A DNA stretch of 64,000 nt, from NCBI GenBank assembly GCA_029378245.1, contig JARKIF010000006.1, forward strand, positions 2,046,001 through 2,110,000, read 5' to 3'. The notes under the pieces were generated by a model that did not search any database, had not been told where the DNA came from, and worked only from the letters and a program-made list of their open reading frames with translations. Both the position numbers and the translations under genes were made by a program. Origin of the DNA: Roridomyces roridus (lineage: Eukaryota; Basidiomycota; Agaricomycetes; Agaricales; Mycenaceae). This document shows, piece after piece, positions 44,094 to 56,518 of the stretch. Every line of letters starts with the position of its first letter. Within the stretch, counting starts at the first letter, position 1.

Positions 44094-44923
44094 TCAAAAC
44101 GCGTTGAAGCCATTATCTCCATTCACGACCGCGCCATTAATCGCCTTCGACTCTTCAGACGCCAAATGCACCACCGTCTTTGCCAATTCGTCCACTTCAA
44201 CCAAGCCAGGCTGCAAGGCGCCAATCTGCTGCAAGACAGCCAGCTTTTCCATGTCCACGTTCTTCGGCATCGAGTTGGCTATATTCGTCTGCATCGCGCC
44301 GGGGAGTACAATATTCGTGCGGATTCCCTGCTTTGCATGTGCAGCGGCTGTGTTCTTGGTAAGACCAACAAGAGCGTGTTTGGAGGTCGTGTACGCAACG
44401 CCTGGGGGTTCAGTTGAACGAATCAATCTCGCAATCAATTAATCGCTTTACCAGACATTGCCCCGCGCTGAGATGCCGCTGAGCCGATGTTCACGATACT
44501 CCCACCGGTACCTTCGCCCCGGTTCAGGAAGTGCTTGACCGCGTACTTGGTCATGAGGTACGGCCCTGTGAGATTGATCCCCATAACGCGATCCCACTCG
44601 TCCTTTTCGCACGTCGCGGCGCTGTGAAGGCCATCCGCAATGCCCGCGTTGTTAATGAGCACGTCGAGGCGCTCAAAGTGGCGGACGGCAAAGTCGACGG
44701 CGGCAGCACAGGACGATTCGTTCGAGACGTCCAGCGTGAAGGTTGCGATGCGGCCTGACTCTGAATTATTCCGCAGCTCAATCTCTGTTTCCTTGGATAG
44801 CTGCTCGTTGATGTCGGCGATGACGACTCCCTTGGCTTTGCTGATGAGACATGCTTTGACGATGGCTTTGCCGAGGCCGCCAGCGCCGCCGGTGACGAGG
44901 ACAACTTTATCTTGGAGGGACAT
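44094..44923 (-). CDS. Short-chain dehydrogenase/reductase (classical SDR)
   Basis: Two exons: MSLQDKVVLVTGGAGGLGKA from 44923, then over gtaaag...ccccag to VAYTTSKHALVGLTKNTAA. The glycine-rich TGGAGGLG nucleotide motif, the DVSNES acidic region, LINNAG, the catalytic serine in IVNIGSAAS, and the YTTSK pair (Y-x3-K) are all present, with the C-terminal NGAVVNGDNGFNAF. The aspartate in IADINE after the second strand suggests NAD(H) rather than NADP(H). About 260 residues, as usual for the family. Substrate unknown. The start lies about 60 bp from the end of an F-box relic. Confidence 0.88.
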
Positions 44924-44959
44924 GATGAGAGATGTGGAAAGACGGCATCCAGATGAGCT

Positions 44960-45540
44960 TAATGTGAACGCGGGTGAGTCTCCAAAACCAGCAGTGATCA
45001 CCAGCGTCTCGATTCCGCAAGACAGACGCTCAAAGAACGTCGGAAGACCGAGGTATTCGCTTGCGAGATCATACTCGCAGTATAATTCCCCAGCGAAGGG
45101 GTCTCGAGACACACCAAAAAATCCATGGTGGGATAAAGAGAGCCGGAGCGGGGTGGGTAGTAAGATGGGTGCCGCTTTGGGCGTGCCGTACGTCGTTTCC
45201 CAAATCCAGAGGGAAGTCGACCACACGAGTGGCTCGGATAGAACAGATCCTCCGCAATCGAGGGCAAACTGTGCTGACTATCCACGGCGCGCGCCCCCAA
45301 GGTCGGATTGGCGACAGCGGTAGCTGAATATGTCGGATAAAAGTTCCGTCGGCATACGCAAAGAGGACTGACGGCGCTTTCGTTTCTGCGAATTTGGAGA
45401 TCGAGGGAGTCGCATTCTGCGACAAGGCTGTCGAGGGTCGATCGGACCAGCGCAATCCGTTCGTTTAGAAGGGTCCTTCGAGTGACTGCGCTGGAGAGGA
45501 AGTAGCGGATGGCGCGCGTTGATGGCGTGTATATGAGATT
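44960..45540 (-). pseudogene. Internally deleted relic of the 478-residue F-box type
   Basis: The N-terminal part reads TLLNERIALVRSTLDSLVAE and CDSLDLQIRRNESAVSPL, then in another frame LRMPTELLSDIFSY (the F-box). This matches LTALVAECESLDCQIRKHEG and LRRMPPEILFTIFGF of the gene at 62268-63704. After SVLSEPLVWSTSLWIWE the sequence jumps to PILLPTPLRLSLSHHGFFGV and CEYDLASEYLGLPTFFERLS, skipping roughly 170 residues of the parent. Frame changes and the deletion show it is dead. Confidence 0.7.
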
Positions 45541-45772
45541 CGCTACTAGTAGGTGACTCGTTGTATTCCAGGATGTCGCGGTCAAGTGTGCTTGCAGTGT
45601 CGAAATGGCGTCTACGGAAAGAAAATCCAAGTAGACGAACGAATTTGAGGCAGTTGGAGTCATATTCTGAGGAGACTCGGCGCCGGGGGGGCAGGTTGAT
45701 GCTGTTGTTGTTCAAGGAATGGATCACGTCACAGTGACCACTCCTTTGACCCGACCACCACGTTGCAATATG

Positions 45773-47290
45773 GAGTCGACATGCCACTGTACGTCCTCCT
45801 GGCCTCTTGTGGCACGTATCTCTAATCCTCTCACAGGGTCCACTATTCCCCCTGAATTAGCACTCGAAATCACTGCACATAATGCCAACGACATACCGAC
45901 TCTGTGCGCAATGTCCCTCGCGTCAAAGACGACGCGTTCTTTCGCTATCATCCACCTCTTTTCATCCATCCACTTCTCACGCACTGAGGATGTGGCTTTG
46001 TGGTGCGATATGGTCGCCCAGACACCCGCTCTTGCGGAAGTCGTCAAATATGTCAAATTTTGGGATCGTTCACCGACCGTGACGCCGAGCGTTATGAAGA
46101 TACTCTCCCAGTCCTGGGATGTATCGGCTATTCCACCGTTCCCCAACGTAGAGGTTGTCGAATACAACGGTGATGGCACCGTTCCGATTGCCATAAAAGG
46201 TGGCCAAACGACCATCTTCCCTCGCATCCAGAAGCTTCGCCTCATAAATGTATATTTCGACTTGTTCGCCAAGCTCACGGGCCTCATCGGTGCATGCGGA
46301 CGGGTCAAGAGCCTCACTCTCGACTCGGTCAGAGTTGAAGAACCCTCCGAGCCGGAGCCGCTGGACCCTGAGGTTTCTGTCGCTATCCCAGATCTAACTG
46401 AGCTGGAGGAACTTTGGGTCAAAGAGTGCAACAACGACTATGACTCAGAGGATATCATCTTCCGCTTAATCGACGAATATCCGACACCCTCGCACCTCCG
46501 AACTTTTGCGTTGGAGCGTTTTGAGGATGAAGACTACCAAACCTGCTCTCTTGGCGCTGCAGAAAAAGTACTACAGGTCTCTGCTCCGTCTCTCGTCAAT
46601 CTGACTCTGGACCCGAGATTCCCAGACACCGGTAAATGAATCCAACGTCCACCCGATCATCCCAATCTTGACTATTTCGCAGAGGACGCTGAAATCTTGG
46701 AAATGTTCCAACGCTTGCCTGCTTTCCCCGCATTAGACTCGCTGACATTCTGGCTGAGTGATAGTCACGGGGTGGAGCAGGTCGTAAATTCACTCGAGGG
46801 AGCGCCCAATCTCACTCGACTCAATTTCCGGCTTGCCCTTTATGCAGACTTCTACGAGGACGTTCAATACGGTCTTGCGCTCATACTGGAGGATGCATTT
46901 CCGTGGGGTGCCTCCGAGTGTATGAAGAAAATTATCACGCGGAAATTCCCTTCCTGCCGCAATATCGTGTTCCAATTCTGCATCCCGGACGACATGGAGA
47001 TGCACTTTCGACGGGGTATGAGAAGACGAACCGAGGCTCGTTTGAAGGAGCGTTTGGAGGAGAGTGGAGCGGATATCGCGGACTGCCTCCATATTGAGTG
47101 GCTGAACACGGAGTTTGAACCGGTCGTATATCGTGCGACGAACGGCAAGCCGGCATGGGGAATGTCCTGGTCGGAGGAGTGGTCGGAACCTGAGACGGAG
47201 GCTAGTGATTGTGAGTCGGAGTACTCGGACGAGCTAGGTTCACTGCCATCCCCGTCGGACCTTGATATGTACGATGATGAAGATTTTTAA
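45773..47290 (+). CDS. F-box-like LRR protein, copy 2
   Basis: Exon 1 is MESTCH, joined over gtacgt...cacag to STIPPELALEITAHNANDIP, giving the same short-exon architecture as copy 1. The F-box-like region continues TLCAMSLASKTTRSFAIIHL. Exon 2 runs to TG|gtaaat near 46633. Exon 3, from about 46683, encodes LPAFPALDSLTFWLSDSHG, LTRLNFRLALYADFYEDVQY, EDAFPWGASECMKKIITRKF, HFRRGMRRRTEARLKERLEE, LHIEWLNTEFEPVVYRATNG and an acidic tail ending DLDMYDDEDF before TAA at 47288. No break is visible. Probable substrate adaptor of an SCF ligase, by family. Confidence 0.72.
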
Positions 47291-47324
47291 TCTCCATTTT
47301 CTTGTTTACTACTACAAAAACATT

Positions 47325-47700
47325 CAAAGTTATCTTCAGCTTCTTCTGGAGGACGCATTCCCGTGGCCCGCTTCCGAGTCGATGAAGGATGTCATCATTC
47401 GCAAGTTCCCTTCCTGCCGCCAAATCGATATCGTGTTCCAATTCTGCGTCCCGGACGACTGGGAGATGCACTTCCGACGGGGTATGAGAAGAAGAACCGA
47501 GGCTCGTTTGAAGGAGCGTTTGGAGGAGACTGGAGCGGATATAGGAAACTACCTGAGTATCGACTCGGAATGGTTGAACACTGATTTCGTGGCTTGTTCG
47601 TGGCACGAAGGAAGTTCCAGTATTTAAAGGAGTGGTCGGAGCCAGAGACGGAAACTAGTGATTGCGACCCAGAGGACTCGGAATCCGGATGTTGAAGAGT
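47325..47700 (+). pseudogene. Partial tandem copy of the last exon of F-box-like copy 2
   Basis: LLLEDAFPWPASESMKDVII, RKFPSCRQIDIVFQFCVPDD and MRRRTEARLKERLEETGADI repeat 46870-47100 of the upstream gene. The copy has no F-box or LRR part, gains ID inside CRQ..VFQF, and ends in stops and a displaced acidic tail (about 47640-47700). Confidence 0.7.
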
Positions 47701-47873
47701 CGGAGGACGAGGACTTGGATGATGGCGAGTTGGAGGAAGATCTAGCCAGGTTCAATTGGTACAATACGTAAGCATAGCCACTTCTGGTCTCCACCACCAC
47801 CACCGAATGACAACCCCTAAAATGGACTCGCATTGCAAGTCCGCTCTTTCCACTCACATCTTGCTCTAATCGC

Positions 47874-49324
47874 ATGCCAGGGTCCCGCATTCCCCTTGAA
47901 ATAGCACACGAAATCACCGCCCACAATAAGCACGACACACCGACTCTTCGCGCAATGTGCCTGGTGTCGCGAGCGACGCGCTCCTTGGCTATCATCCACC
48001 TGTTCTCCTACATCCACTTTGTCTGCACAGAGGACCTCGCCTGGTGGCTCGAGATGCTCCAGAGGACGCCGACACTCGCAGATGTTGTGAAAAGGGTCAA
48101 ATTCTCGATCGCAGCGTCGCATCGCCATCTGGACATGTTTACCGATGCCACGAGCTTCCTCTACACCGCAGCTTCGGAATTTCCTATCATTCCGCCCTTT
48201 CCCAACGTCCGCTCTGTCGAATACAACGGTCCCTATAAGGTGGCGATGAAGACGGCGAGCACGTCTCTATTCCCTCAGATAGAAGAGCTCCATCTCGCGC
48301 GTTTTGCGCTGGAATTTTTGGCCGATTTCGCCAGTATCGTGGGCAGATGTCGAGGGTTGAAAAGTCTTTTTCTCGACAGCATCCAGATCGAAGAGCAGGA
48401 ATCCTTGGTCCTTTCGAGCCCTGGATCAAATTCGGATCTCATCGCGCTGGAAAAGCTCGTCGTGAAAGGTTTAGGGCGCCGTCGAGCCGGTTTTATTGCC
48501 CAGTTACTGCAACAGTATCCTCCCCATTTCCTTCGAACTTTGGCCTTTCATCATTCCGACGAGGATCAAGCATGCTCTATCGACGCCGCGGAGAAATTAT
48601 TGCAATCCTTTGCTCCGTCTCTCGTCAATCTAGTCATTGACCCATCTTTTCGGGAAGTTGGTAAGCATACCCTTTCCGCTCGCTATTCTCATTCTGACGT
48701 GCTCTGAAAGACGATGAGGACAACTCTGCCATGTTTGGTCGCTTACCTGTCTTCTCCGCCCTCGAAAGTCTCACCGTGTGGCTGAACCATAATCGTCTCG
48801 CGGAGGATGCTATTCGCGCGCTGCAAGGAGCGCCCAACCTCACCCACCTCATCTTCAGGCTTCATCTCCCTTACAAACGCTACTCCGACATGCGGAAGAA
48901 GCTCGCCAAGCTTCTAGAGCAAATCTTCCCCTGGAACACGTCCGAATCCATGCAGGCTACCATTACGCGCAAATTCCCATCCTGCCGCCAGATCGCATTC
49001 CACTTTTGCATTCCGAAAGATTCGCAGATGCATTATCGTCGAGGGATGCGAAGGAGGATGGAACAGCGCCTGAAGAGTCGAATGGAAGAAATTGGAGCGG
49101 ATATTGAGGAGTACTTGAAGATTGAGTGGTTGGACGAAGCGTTCCAGCCTGTTCAGTATCAGCGGACGAACGGCAAGCCGACCTGGAGAGCGACTTGGTT
49201 CAATGACGGCTATCGAGAGCCCGAGACAGAGAGTAGTGATTGCGAGGAACCTGCACCGCGCGTCGTCCAGTCACTGAATTGGAATGACTGGAAATATTAC
49301 CCTGTCTTGGTCTATGACGACTGA
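47874..49324 (+). CDS. F-box-like LRR protein, copy 3
   Basis: Exons 47874-48660 and 48711-49324, joined over gtaagc...tgaaag. The start used is MPGSRIPLEIAHEITAHNKH; an upstream ATG at about 47822 would need an unusual donor. F-box-like region TLRAMCLVSRATRSLAIIHL, LRR-like FPNVRSVEYNG and LFPQIEELHLARFALEFL, then exon 2 with MFGRLPVFSALESLTVWLNH, FPWNTSESMQATITRKFPSC, HYRRGMRRRMEQRLKSRMEE and YLKIEWLDEAFQPVQYQ, ending PVLVYDD. Closest relative is copy 4 immediately downstream. Intact by eye. Confidence 0.72.
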
Positions 49325-49451
49325 CACTGGACAGTATCGTTAAATTTCGTATGTAAAAAAGAATTTTTTAATACTTGGTGTGTTCGCTCGGCACAGCCAC
49401 ATCTGGATCTTAAGACCCACCACGACCAAACCACGAGCTCAAGTGAATTAA

Positions 49452-50971
49452 ATGGACTCGCATTGCAAGTTTGCTGTCTTTCATCTGCATGTACATCTCA
49501 CTCTAATCGCATGCTTAGGGTCCCGTATTCCCCCGGAAATAACCCACGAAATCACTGCCCACAATGAGCACGACGTACCGACTCTGCGCGCCATGTGTCT
49601 GGTCTCGCGAGCGACGCGCTCCTTGGCCATCATCCACCTGTTCTCCCTCATTCACTTTGTCTGCCTCGAGGACCTCACTCGGTGGATAGAGATGCTCGAG
49701 AGAACACCGACCCTTGCGACCGTTGTCAAAAGGGTCAAGTTTTCTCTCTCGGGGTCGCATCGTCATCTTATCTACCCCGCTGCTGCGGGCGGCTTTTTCG
49801 ACGCTTTGGCCTCAGACTTTCCTACCATGCCGCCCTTTCCCAACGTGCGCTCTGTCGAATATGACGGTGAATACATGTACAGGGTTGCGATGAAGACGAT
49901 GAGCACGTCTCTGTTCCCTCAGGTGGAAGAGCTCCGTCTCGCGGGTTTCTCGCTGGAATCGTTGGCTGATTTGGCTACTATCGTGTCCCGCTGCGGAAGG
50001 CTCAAAAGCCTTTCTCTCGACAGCATCCACGTTGGACAGCGAGAATCCCCAGTCTTTCCGACGATCTCTGAATCCACGAATCCGGACCTCACCACGTTGG
50101 AAGAACTCGTCGTGAAAGGCTTGGGAATTGATCCAGGCAATTTTATTGCCAAGTTGCTGCAACAATATCCTTCCCATTCGCTGCGGACTTTGGCCTTTAA
50201 CCATTGCGACGAGAATCAAGCGTGCTCCGTCGACGCCATCGAGAAATTATTGCAGTCTTTCGCCCCGTCTCTCGTCAATCTAGTCATAGATCCATCTTTC
50301 GCGGAAATTGGTGAGAACACCTGCTCATCCGGGATTAATTCCGAAGCTGACTTTCTCTGAAAGACGACAACTCGGCCATGTTCGGTCGCTTACCTGTCTT
50401 CTCCGCCCTCGAAAGTCTCACCGTGTGGCTGGAACATAGTCGTTGCGCGGAGGATGCTATACGCACGTTACAAGCGCCGAACCTCACTCGCCTCATCTTC
50501 AGGCTTGATCTCCCCTATCTATACTACGACGACGTGCGAGATGATTTCGGCGAGCTTCTGGAGGAAATCTTTCCCTGGAACACCTCCGAATCCGTGAAGG
50601 CTACCATTTCGCGCAAATTCCCATCTTGCCGGCGGATCGCGTTCCACTTTTGCATTCCGAAAGACTCCCAGATGCATTATCGTTGAGGGATGCGAAGGAG
50701 GATGGAGCGTCTCTTGAAGCGTCGAATGGAGAAAATCGGAGCGGATATTGAGGGGTACTTGCAGGTCGAGTGGTTGGACGAAGCGTTCCAGCCTGTTCAA
50801 TATCAGCGGGGGAACGGGAAGCCAAACTGGAGAGCGACTTGGTTCAAGCGCGACTATCCAGAGCCCGAGACAGAGAATAGCGATTGCGAGGAGCCCGAAA
50901 AGCCGCACGACATCCAGTCTGACTGGAACCCGGAATTCGAATTTTACCCTTACTTTGGCTTTGACGACTAG
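49452..50971 (+). pseudogene. F-box-like LRR protein, copy 4, with a premature stop
   Basis: Exon 1 (49452-50310) reads MDSHCKFAVFHLHVHLTLIA, then GSRIPPEITHEITAHNEHDV and the LRR-like part without a break; an intron to 50363 follows. Exon 2 repeats GRLPVFSALESLTVWLEHSR and SVKATISRKFPSCRRIAFHF, but the arginine codon in YRRGMRR is TGA at 50684-50686, where copy 3 has CGA. The rest of the exon stays open to 50971. The product would lose its last 95 residues. The change is a single C-to-T transition, so it is probably recent. It could still make a truncated protein. Confidence 0.72.
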
Positions 50972-51024
50972 TTAGTATCGTTAATTTTCATTAGCACAAC
51001 GTATGTATCTAAAAGAACATTCAT

Positions 51025-53050
51025 TCATGCATCATGGCTGGGGAATAACCACTTCTCAACCGCCCTCAGCGCAGTATACGTTATACACGTCAAAGCAAAC
51101 CCAACCATAATTCCAAGATCCCCAGTTCCCTTCTTCGCAAGGGGACCCACAAAGAAAGATTGATCCATACACGGCACGATGAGCGCAAAGGATAAAGCGA
51201 ATGCGAGGACCGCAGCCAAACCAGGAGGCAGCTTCCGCGGGTTGTTCCATTCCTCAACTTTGTAACGCGTGAATTCTAGACGGCGGAAAACGACGTGTTC
51301 CATGAGGATGATGGCGGAGAATGAGCCCGTCCAGTAGCCGATGATATCTAAAATGTGTTAATGACGAGGAGAAAACTCGGAGAGCGTCGTACCGAGGAAC
51401 GTGACGAGGGAAGAGTAGAAGTTCCGCTCTGCGTAGATAGCCAGGGGAATGCCACTTGAAATCCTACGTCAATTAAGGAAAGAGTAAGAGACGCAAAGAC
51501 ATACATAGCCGTTGCGACCATGGCGAATATATACCGCGGAATTTTGGCAAACACGGGGTGGACGTTCATGAGACTCATACCAAAAGAATACATTATAGGA
51601 CCGCAGGCGCCAACGATGGAGAGCGCCATGGTCACGAGCAAGAACTTGCCGAACCCGTGTACGGGTTCCAGGATGGCGGCCACCAGCCCGCCGGTGTTAT
51701 TCCCGCCCTCATACGCGGCGGCCCACGCTGGCACGCTCGATGCCGCCGAAGCAAACGCTGCGCCCAAGAGGTGGGTCATTAGCTGTGAATTCATGAGCTT
51801 CATTCTGGGTAGAGAGGGTGCAGGACTCACACTGGGAATGAACAACCCGAAATAAGTCCTCGCAAAAATCATCGGACTCGACCTCGCGTCGTGATACACC
51901 CCGTAATCTGGCGTCATCGTGCACCAAGCTAGGTTCGCTGCGCCGACTGTAGCTGCAAAGGACAAGACTGCTGCAGCAGTAGCTGGCGGAGTATCGTCCA
52001 TGGCGTAGTTGCTCGGATGGAGATGCTTCCCGCCGACACCGAGCATGACGAACATACCCAGCAGACTCGGGATCCACGCGAGGCAGGCAAACCTATCGGG
52101 CGTGTTAATGAGAATCATAAACAAACTTTTTGACCTTACCAGTGGATGAATTTATATCCACAGAAAGTCACGACGAATGACAGCATGGTGAGGATGACGA
52201 TCCCATCGGTGGAACTCAGATGCCCAGACGCACCGGCCAAGAGTTGGCCTCCGACCATGACACCCAGGATGAGGTACCCCATCATAGAGGCGACGTTGAA
52301 GATACTTGGCAGGATTGCACCGTAGTATCTACTGTGGTGTGAGGCGCTGTGTATGAGTTGCTTCATTTTACTTACCCCCAAGAGAACCGGCTGTAGAAAG
52401 GTGAATATCATTGGATTGGGAGGGCTGAAGAACGTACGCTTGAACCATGGATCTAGTCCCAAGTTGTGGACCGAATATTCCACTTGCAGGAATCAGTCTT
52501 GTCGAATTTGAGCCACAAAGACAACATACAAAGTCGCCGGGATAAGCAAAGATCTAGGGAGACGTTAGAATGAGAACAACTTCACACGCAATCGAGGCAA
52601 CTCACAACACGTCCGCGACAAGAAATACAATTGCGCTGTCTCTGAAAGAGAGCCTGAACGCCACGGGACCAGCTGCACCAGAAGTCAAGCTATCCGATAG
52701 AATCAATATCTCAGAGGCCATCCGTACGAGCCGTCACTCACTTGGTCAAGTTCATATTAGACGAGAACCAGATCATGAACAGCTGGAATCTCTTGGTGTC
52801 CACACGCTCCTCCTCCGGGATCGGTGCGATGCTATGCAAGAAGAAGAATGTCAATGCTAATCGAAGAAAGACAGGAGAAGATCACTAACCCATGTGTCTC
52901 CACCCCATACCGACCCAAGAATCTCGTCAGCCGATAGAGTTTCGATTTTTCATCAATGCTCGTTACTGGACTCTCCTGGCGGGCGACGTCGACCTTAACG
53001 TCATCGAGAGAGAGAGACTCGACATCCTTTTCGTTGGGCGTGGAAGACAT
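51025..53050 (-). CDS. NCS1 family purine/cytosine permease (Fcy2 type), copy B
   Basis: Start at 53050: MSSTPNEKDVESLSLDDVKV, then LTRFLGRYGVETHG. Exons downstream give FGPQLGTRSMVQ, YYGAILPSIFNVASMMGYLI, SSTDGIVILTMLSFVVTFCG, FACLAWIPSLLGMFVMLGVG, AANLAWCTMTPDYGVYHDAR, GGLVAAILEPVHGFGKFLLV, FAKIPRYIFAMVATAMYV, VEEWNNPRKLPPGLAAVLAF and ITYTALRAVEKWLFPSHDA. The order and exon pattern match copy A. It is intact by eye. Proton-coupled uptake of cytosine and purines across the plasma membrane is the family function. It lies directly downstream of, and convergent with, F-box-like copy 4. Confidence 0.88.
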
Positions 53051-55136
53051 GCAGGCGCGCGGAGGATGGGGGGCTGAGGGCACGTCGACATTTCAAGTCA
53101 CCTTGAAGCTTGCACACTTGTAGTGTGACGGCCGCTACTTTGTGGATTTCCCCATACCGAATCGGAATCCTTAACTGAGCGATTAGTATCAAAAATGACA
53201 CACCCATGTGAACGGAGGGAGCGGCGGGCGGAACGATGTAAACGAGGCGTCTGGATGCGACGACCAGCCGAGCCTCGGGAGCGTTGTCTTGAGTTTTTGA
53301 TGCGAAAGAGTCGAGAGCAAGTGAGAGTTGCTTGAAATGGTCTCATGGATCGTTAACGTTCACGATTTGCAATTCACCCGACGTTCATTCTGTTCAAGTA
53401 AACGCCAGGAGATGTTCAAAATCCTTCTATTCCTGCCCAAAATAGGAGGTAAGTAGGAGTTAGACAATGGTTTGGCTCACAGAGAACACACGACTCTTGA
53501 CATTTGGTTTAATTTTCCACCCTCCACGCCTTGCCCGCATTTCCACGCCAATTTCCTCGCGTTCCTGGACCTGAATATTGTTGAACGGCCTGCAAATATA
53601 AGAATGGCGGCCGCCGCAACCTCTCGAACCGTGGGACTTGAAAGCTGATGAACTGTGAGCGTGCATCAGGGACCAGGGACGAGACTCAGGTTCCAATTGG
53701 ACATGAAACTGCCTCGCCGCCGGACACAAAATATTTGAACGGTGGAACGTTCAACAGTGTCTGGGACAGACAGAATGGAACGTTGTTCACGTTGTTCATG
53801 CCAGGCTGCGCTGGTGAGATAGACTCAGGCAACTGCAGGGAGACGTGCATGCAGCCATAGAACTACGGTTGGCAGACACGCATGTTCAACGTTCAGATGA
53901 GTCAGCTGGCTGCGGTTCAAACAGTGAACACGCATCAACTCACCCGAACAGACACTTCTCATTATCCATATTGTGCTCCGCGAATTCGGTCGGCACCCAA
54001 AGCCCGTCGCTCCCGCAATCTCGGGTCTCATGCTCTCAAATGGCCATGGCTTATTCGTCATTCCGTGTCTGTCGAATTCGAGAACGAAAAGAAATTTCTC
54101 GAACTCCGAAGCGTTCTTCGGACGCCGTCGGCGTAAGATGCTCCGGAGTCGAACTTAGGCTGCACGGTCCGAATGAGTCGAGTTTATTTAACGCTCTGCA
54201 GAGTACCGTGGCTCACTCACGGAGGTTTGTTCATCTAGTACGTTCTGGCCTCCTGCAAGCGTATCAAGAACAACACCATCCAACTGCGGCTTGAGAAGCA
54301 TTCCCAGCCCATCACACACGGATCTTCACGATTATCTTGCACTCTTTTCTCGCGCTCGGAGACCTCAGTGCAGACAGCTGACTCGGTCGTATTCGGCTTT
54401 CCGAGGAAAGGAAAGCGAGGACGAATAGGGTTCCGACTTCTATTCGTTTTAGTCGGAGTGGAGCTCAGTGGGACGCTGATAAGGTATGCACATACTGATT
54501 CAAGTATAGATTAGAGCGGGGTATCGGACGGCGAGCAGAGTCTGTTAACCGGTGCCGGGCTTCGACTGATAAACACGAGCGCCGGGACTTGGAAGAAGCG
54601 ATGAGTGCGGGGCGCGAGTAAGTAGGTAGTGCTTGCTGAGCAGATGAGTGGACGGGCCGGACTCAATGGTCGGGTGCGGTAAACAGAGTTTCGGACGTTA
54701 GGGCCGAGAAAACAAATTGGTTCGCTGCTGTAGTACAGCCATGGCCGACAGATGGACAGTTGAAGAGTCCGCCGGGAGTCGGCCTTACGTCTCATACTTG
54801 ACCCGTCGGGTCAGCGTTCCGAAGTCAACGACGGCGAGGACGGGGAGAAGAGGAGTCGCTGGGAGTTTGCTGCGAGTCGTGTGCCAGGGAAAACAGGGAG
54901 GCTGGGACATTCCGATCTTCGGTCGGTGTTCACAGCAGAACGCAGAATGGACAGATTTGTGTCCTGTGGAGAATGGAAGGCAAAGAGATATGAGTTGATT
55001 GATGATAGCAGAGATGTAAGAGTAGTTATGCGATGATAAAAATACATATGCAGGCGAGCCAAAAAGAGACCAATGAAGAAAGGGAGAGAGGGCCGGGTAG
55101 AAATCCATCCATCCGGCAACGCATCTACACGCGTCG
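53051..55136. other. About 2.1 kb with no gene supported
   Basis: Contains the promoter of permease B. The longest ORFs (60-150 codons) overlap each other in several frames without recognisable motifs. A GGAACGTT/GGAACGTTG repeat occurs near 53742-53796. Nothing firm. Confidence 0.35.
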
Positions 55137-55742
55137 TCATCGACGGCGTAGACGTGGAGCGAGCTTGAGAGTGGGCACGCCGGGCCTGGAGGGGAGAGAG
55201 TGCCGGCTGGTGAGCTTGCTGATTCGCGCCATGACGTCTTTAGCGAGAAAGACCGTGTCCGCGTCCTCGTCGTACGTCTTGTTCTGGTCGTCTATTAGCT
55301 CGATGATGTGGACGTCGACGGGGTGCAGCGTTTTGCACTCGAGGTAGCGGAAGATATGGATGAACTCGTGTCTGGTGGCTGCCCGTCAGAGGAGAACGGC
55401 GTCCACATGCCAGGAGATGACGCACCTGAAAATTTTGACGTCGACCGTGGTAAGAGCAGATGTGGGCGTCGCTAGTGAGACTGGGAGGGATAAGCTCTCT
55501 GAAAGACGACAAAGGGACAAAGACGCACCTTGGACGAGTCTAATCGCACCGTTTATTCGCGCCAGAGCAAAGCGGGCATCGTCAAAGGATGTCTGGTCGT
55601 AGTCGACGTCCATCATGGACGGGTAAGGCGTAGAGTAGGCGAGAGCCATGTCCTGAGGACAATCGAGGTGAAAGGCTGTTTTTAAAGAAGCACTCCACAT
55701 AGAGGCCGAGGGGCACGAGGGCGGAATACATAGTTCGGGCAA
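55137..55742 (-). CDS. Hypothetical small protein, 5' end unresolved
   Basis: Reading on the minus strand, MALAYSTPYPSMMDVDYDQT (from 55649) continues to FALARINGAIRLVQ. It joins over gtgcgt...cactag to ATPTSALTTVDVKIFR, then over gtgcgt...ccaccag to HEFIHIFRYLECKTLHPVDV, HIIELIDDQNKTYDEDADTV and FLAKDVMARISKLTSRHSLP, ending KLAPRLRRR at TGA 55137-55139. Junctions keep the frame, so this is probably a real gene. A longer frame to 55742 or additional exons up to about 56010 (GISIKKEVARTMYSALVPLG) may belong to it, but I could not join them. No family recognised. Confidence 0.5.
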
Positions 55743-56518
55743 CTTCCTTTTTGATCGAGATTCCTGTTATGTTATGTGACCCTTCTTTCTCCCGCCTCAG
55801 GGTCGCCACCGCTTCAAATTTCTCCCTGTGCATACACCGTAGCCTAGGAGTCCGTTGCATGGCACACACGCGTTTCTTGCCTGGAACAACCGCCTCACCT
55901 TGTACTTTCTTCGCGTCATTCCTCGCGTCATTACTCATCCAATTTGTGGAGAAAACGAGGCAGCGAGACGGACGGCCATCCCGAAGAGCTGAGGCATCTT
56001 CTGAACTGTAATGTCGATCGCTGTCGTCACCGCCGGTCAATCTACCCGTTTTCTATCCAGTTTCTTTCCACTGCGCAGTAAGCATCTCCGCGCCTGGCCG
56101 CAGCGTCGATCAGTGCGGGATGTGAGAGAGTCGTGTGCCCATTCTCCGCCGATGGTTCTTAAATTCTTCGGTCTCTTCGAGATAAAGATTACTCCACGCA
56201 GGTCTCCGTTCCGTCCCGTTATCACCACGGAACGGATCGCCGTTGCGTCTCCGATCACCCCAACTCCGACCAAACCGAAGATCACTTATAGGGGTGTGCA
56301 ATCGGGTGTCCCTCGACGACACGTTGTTCCCTGGTTTTTTGTTTTTTGTTTTCAAATAGTAGGGTGTTCAATGTTCATGCACGCTCAAGCACCAACTCCG
56401 ATCGCATTCATAGCTGCAACACTCCGCCGCTGTCGTGTCCAAACCCGGAGATTTTTTATGTTTCAACTTCGGAGACTTTCGTGGGCTGAATTTTGACTCT
56501 GAGCTAGGCATCAACCGC

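Noticed and set aside
53845..54294. 149-codon ORF in the gap after permease B
   Set aside because: Overlaps other ORFs in two frames, has no recognisable motif, and no splice context supports it.
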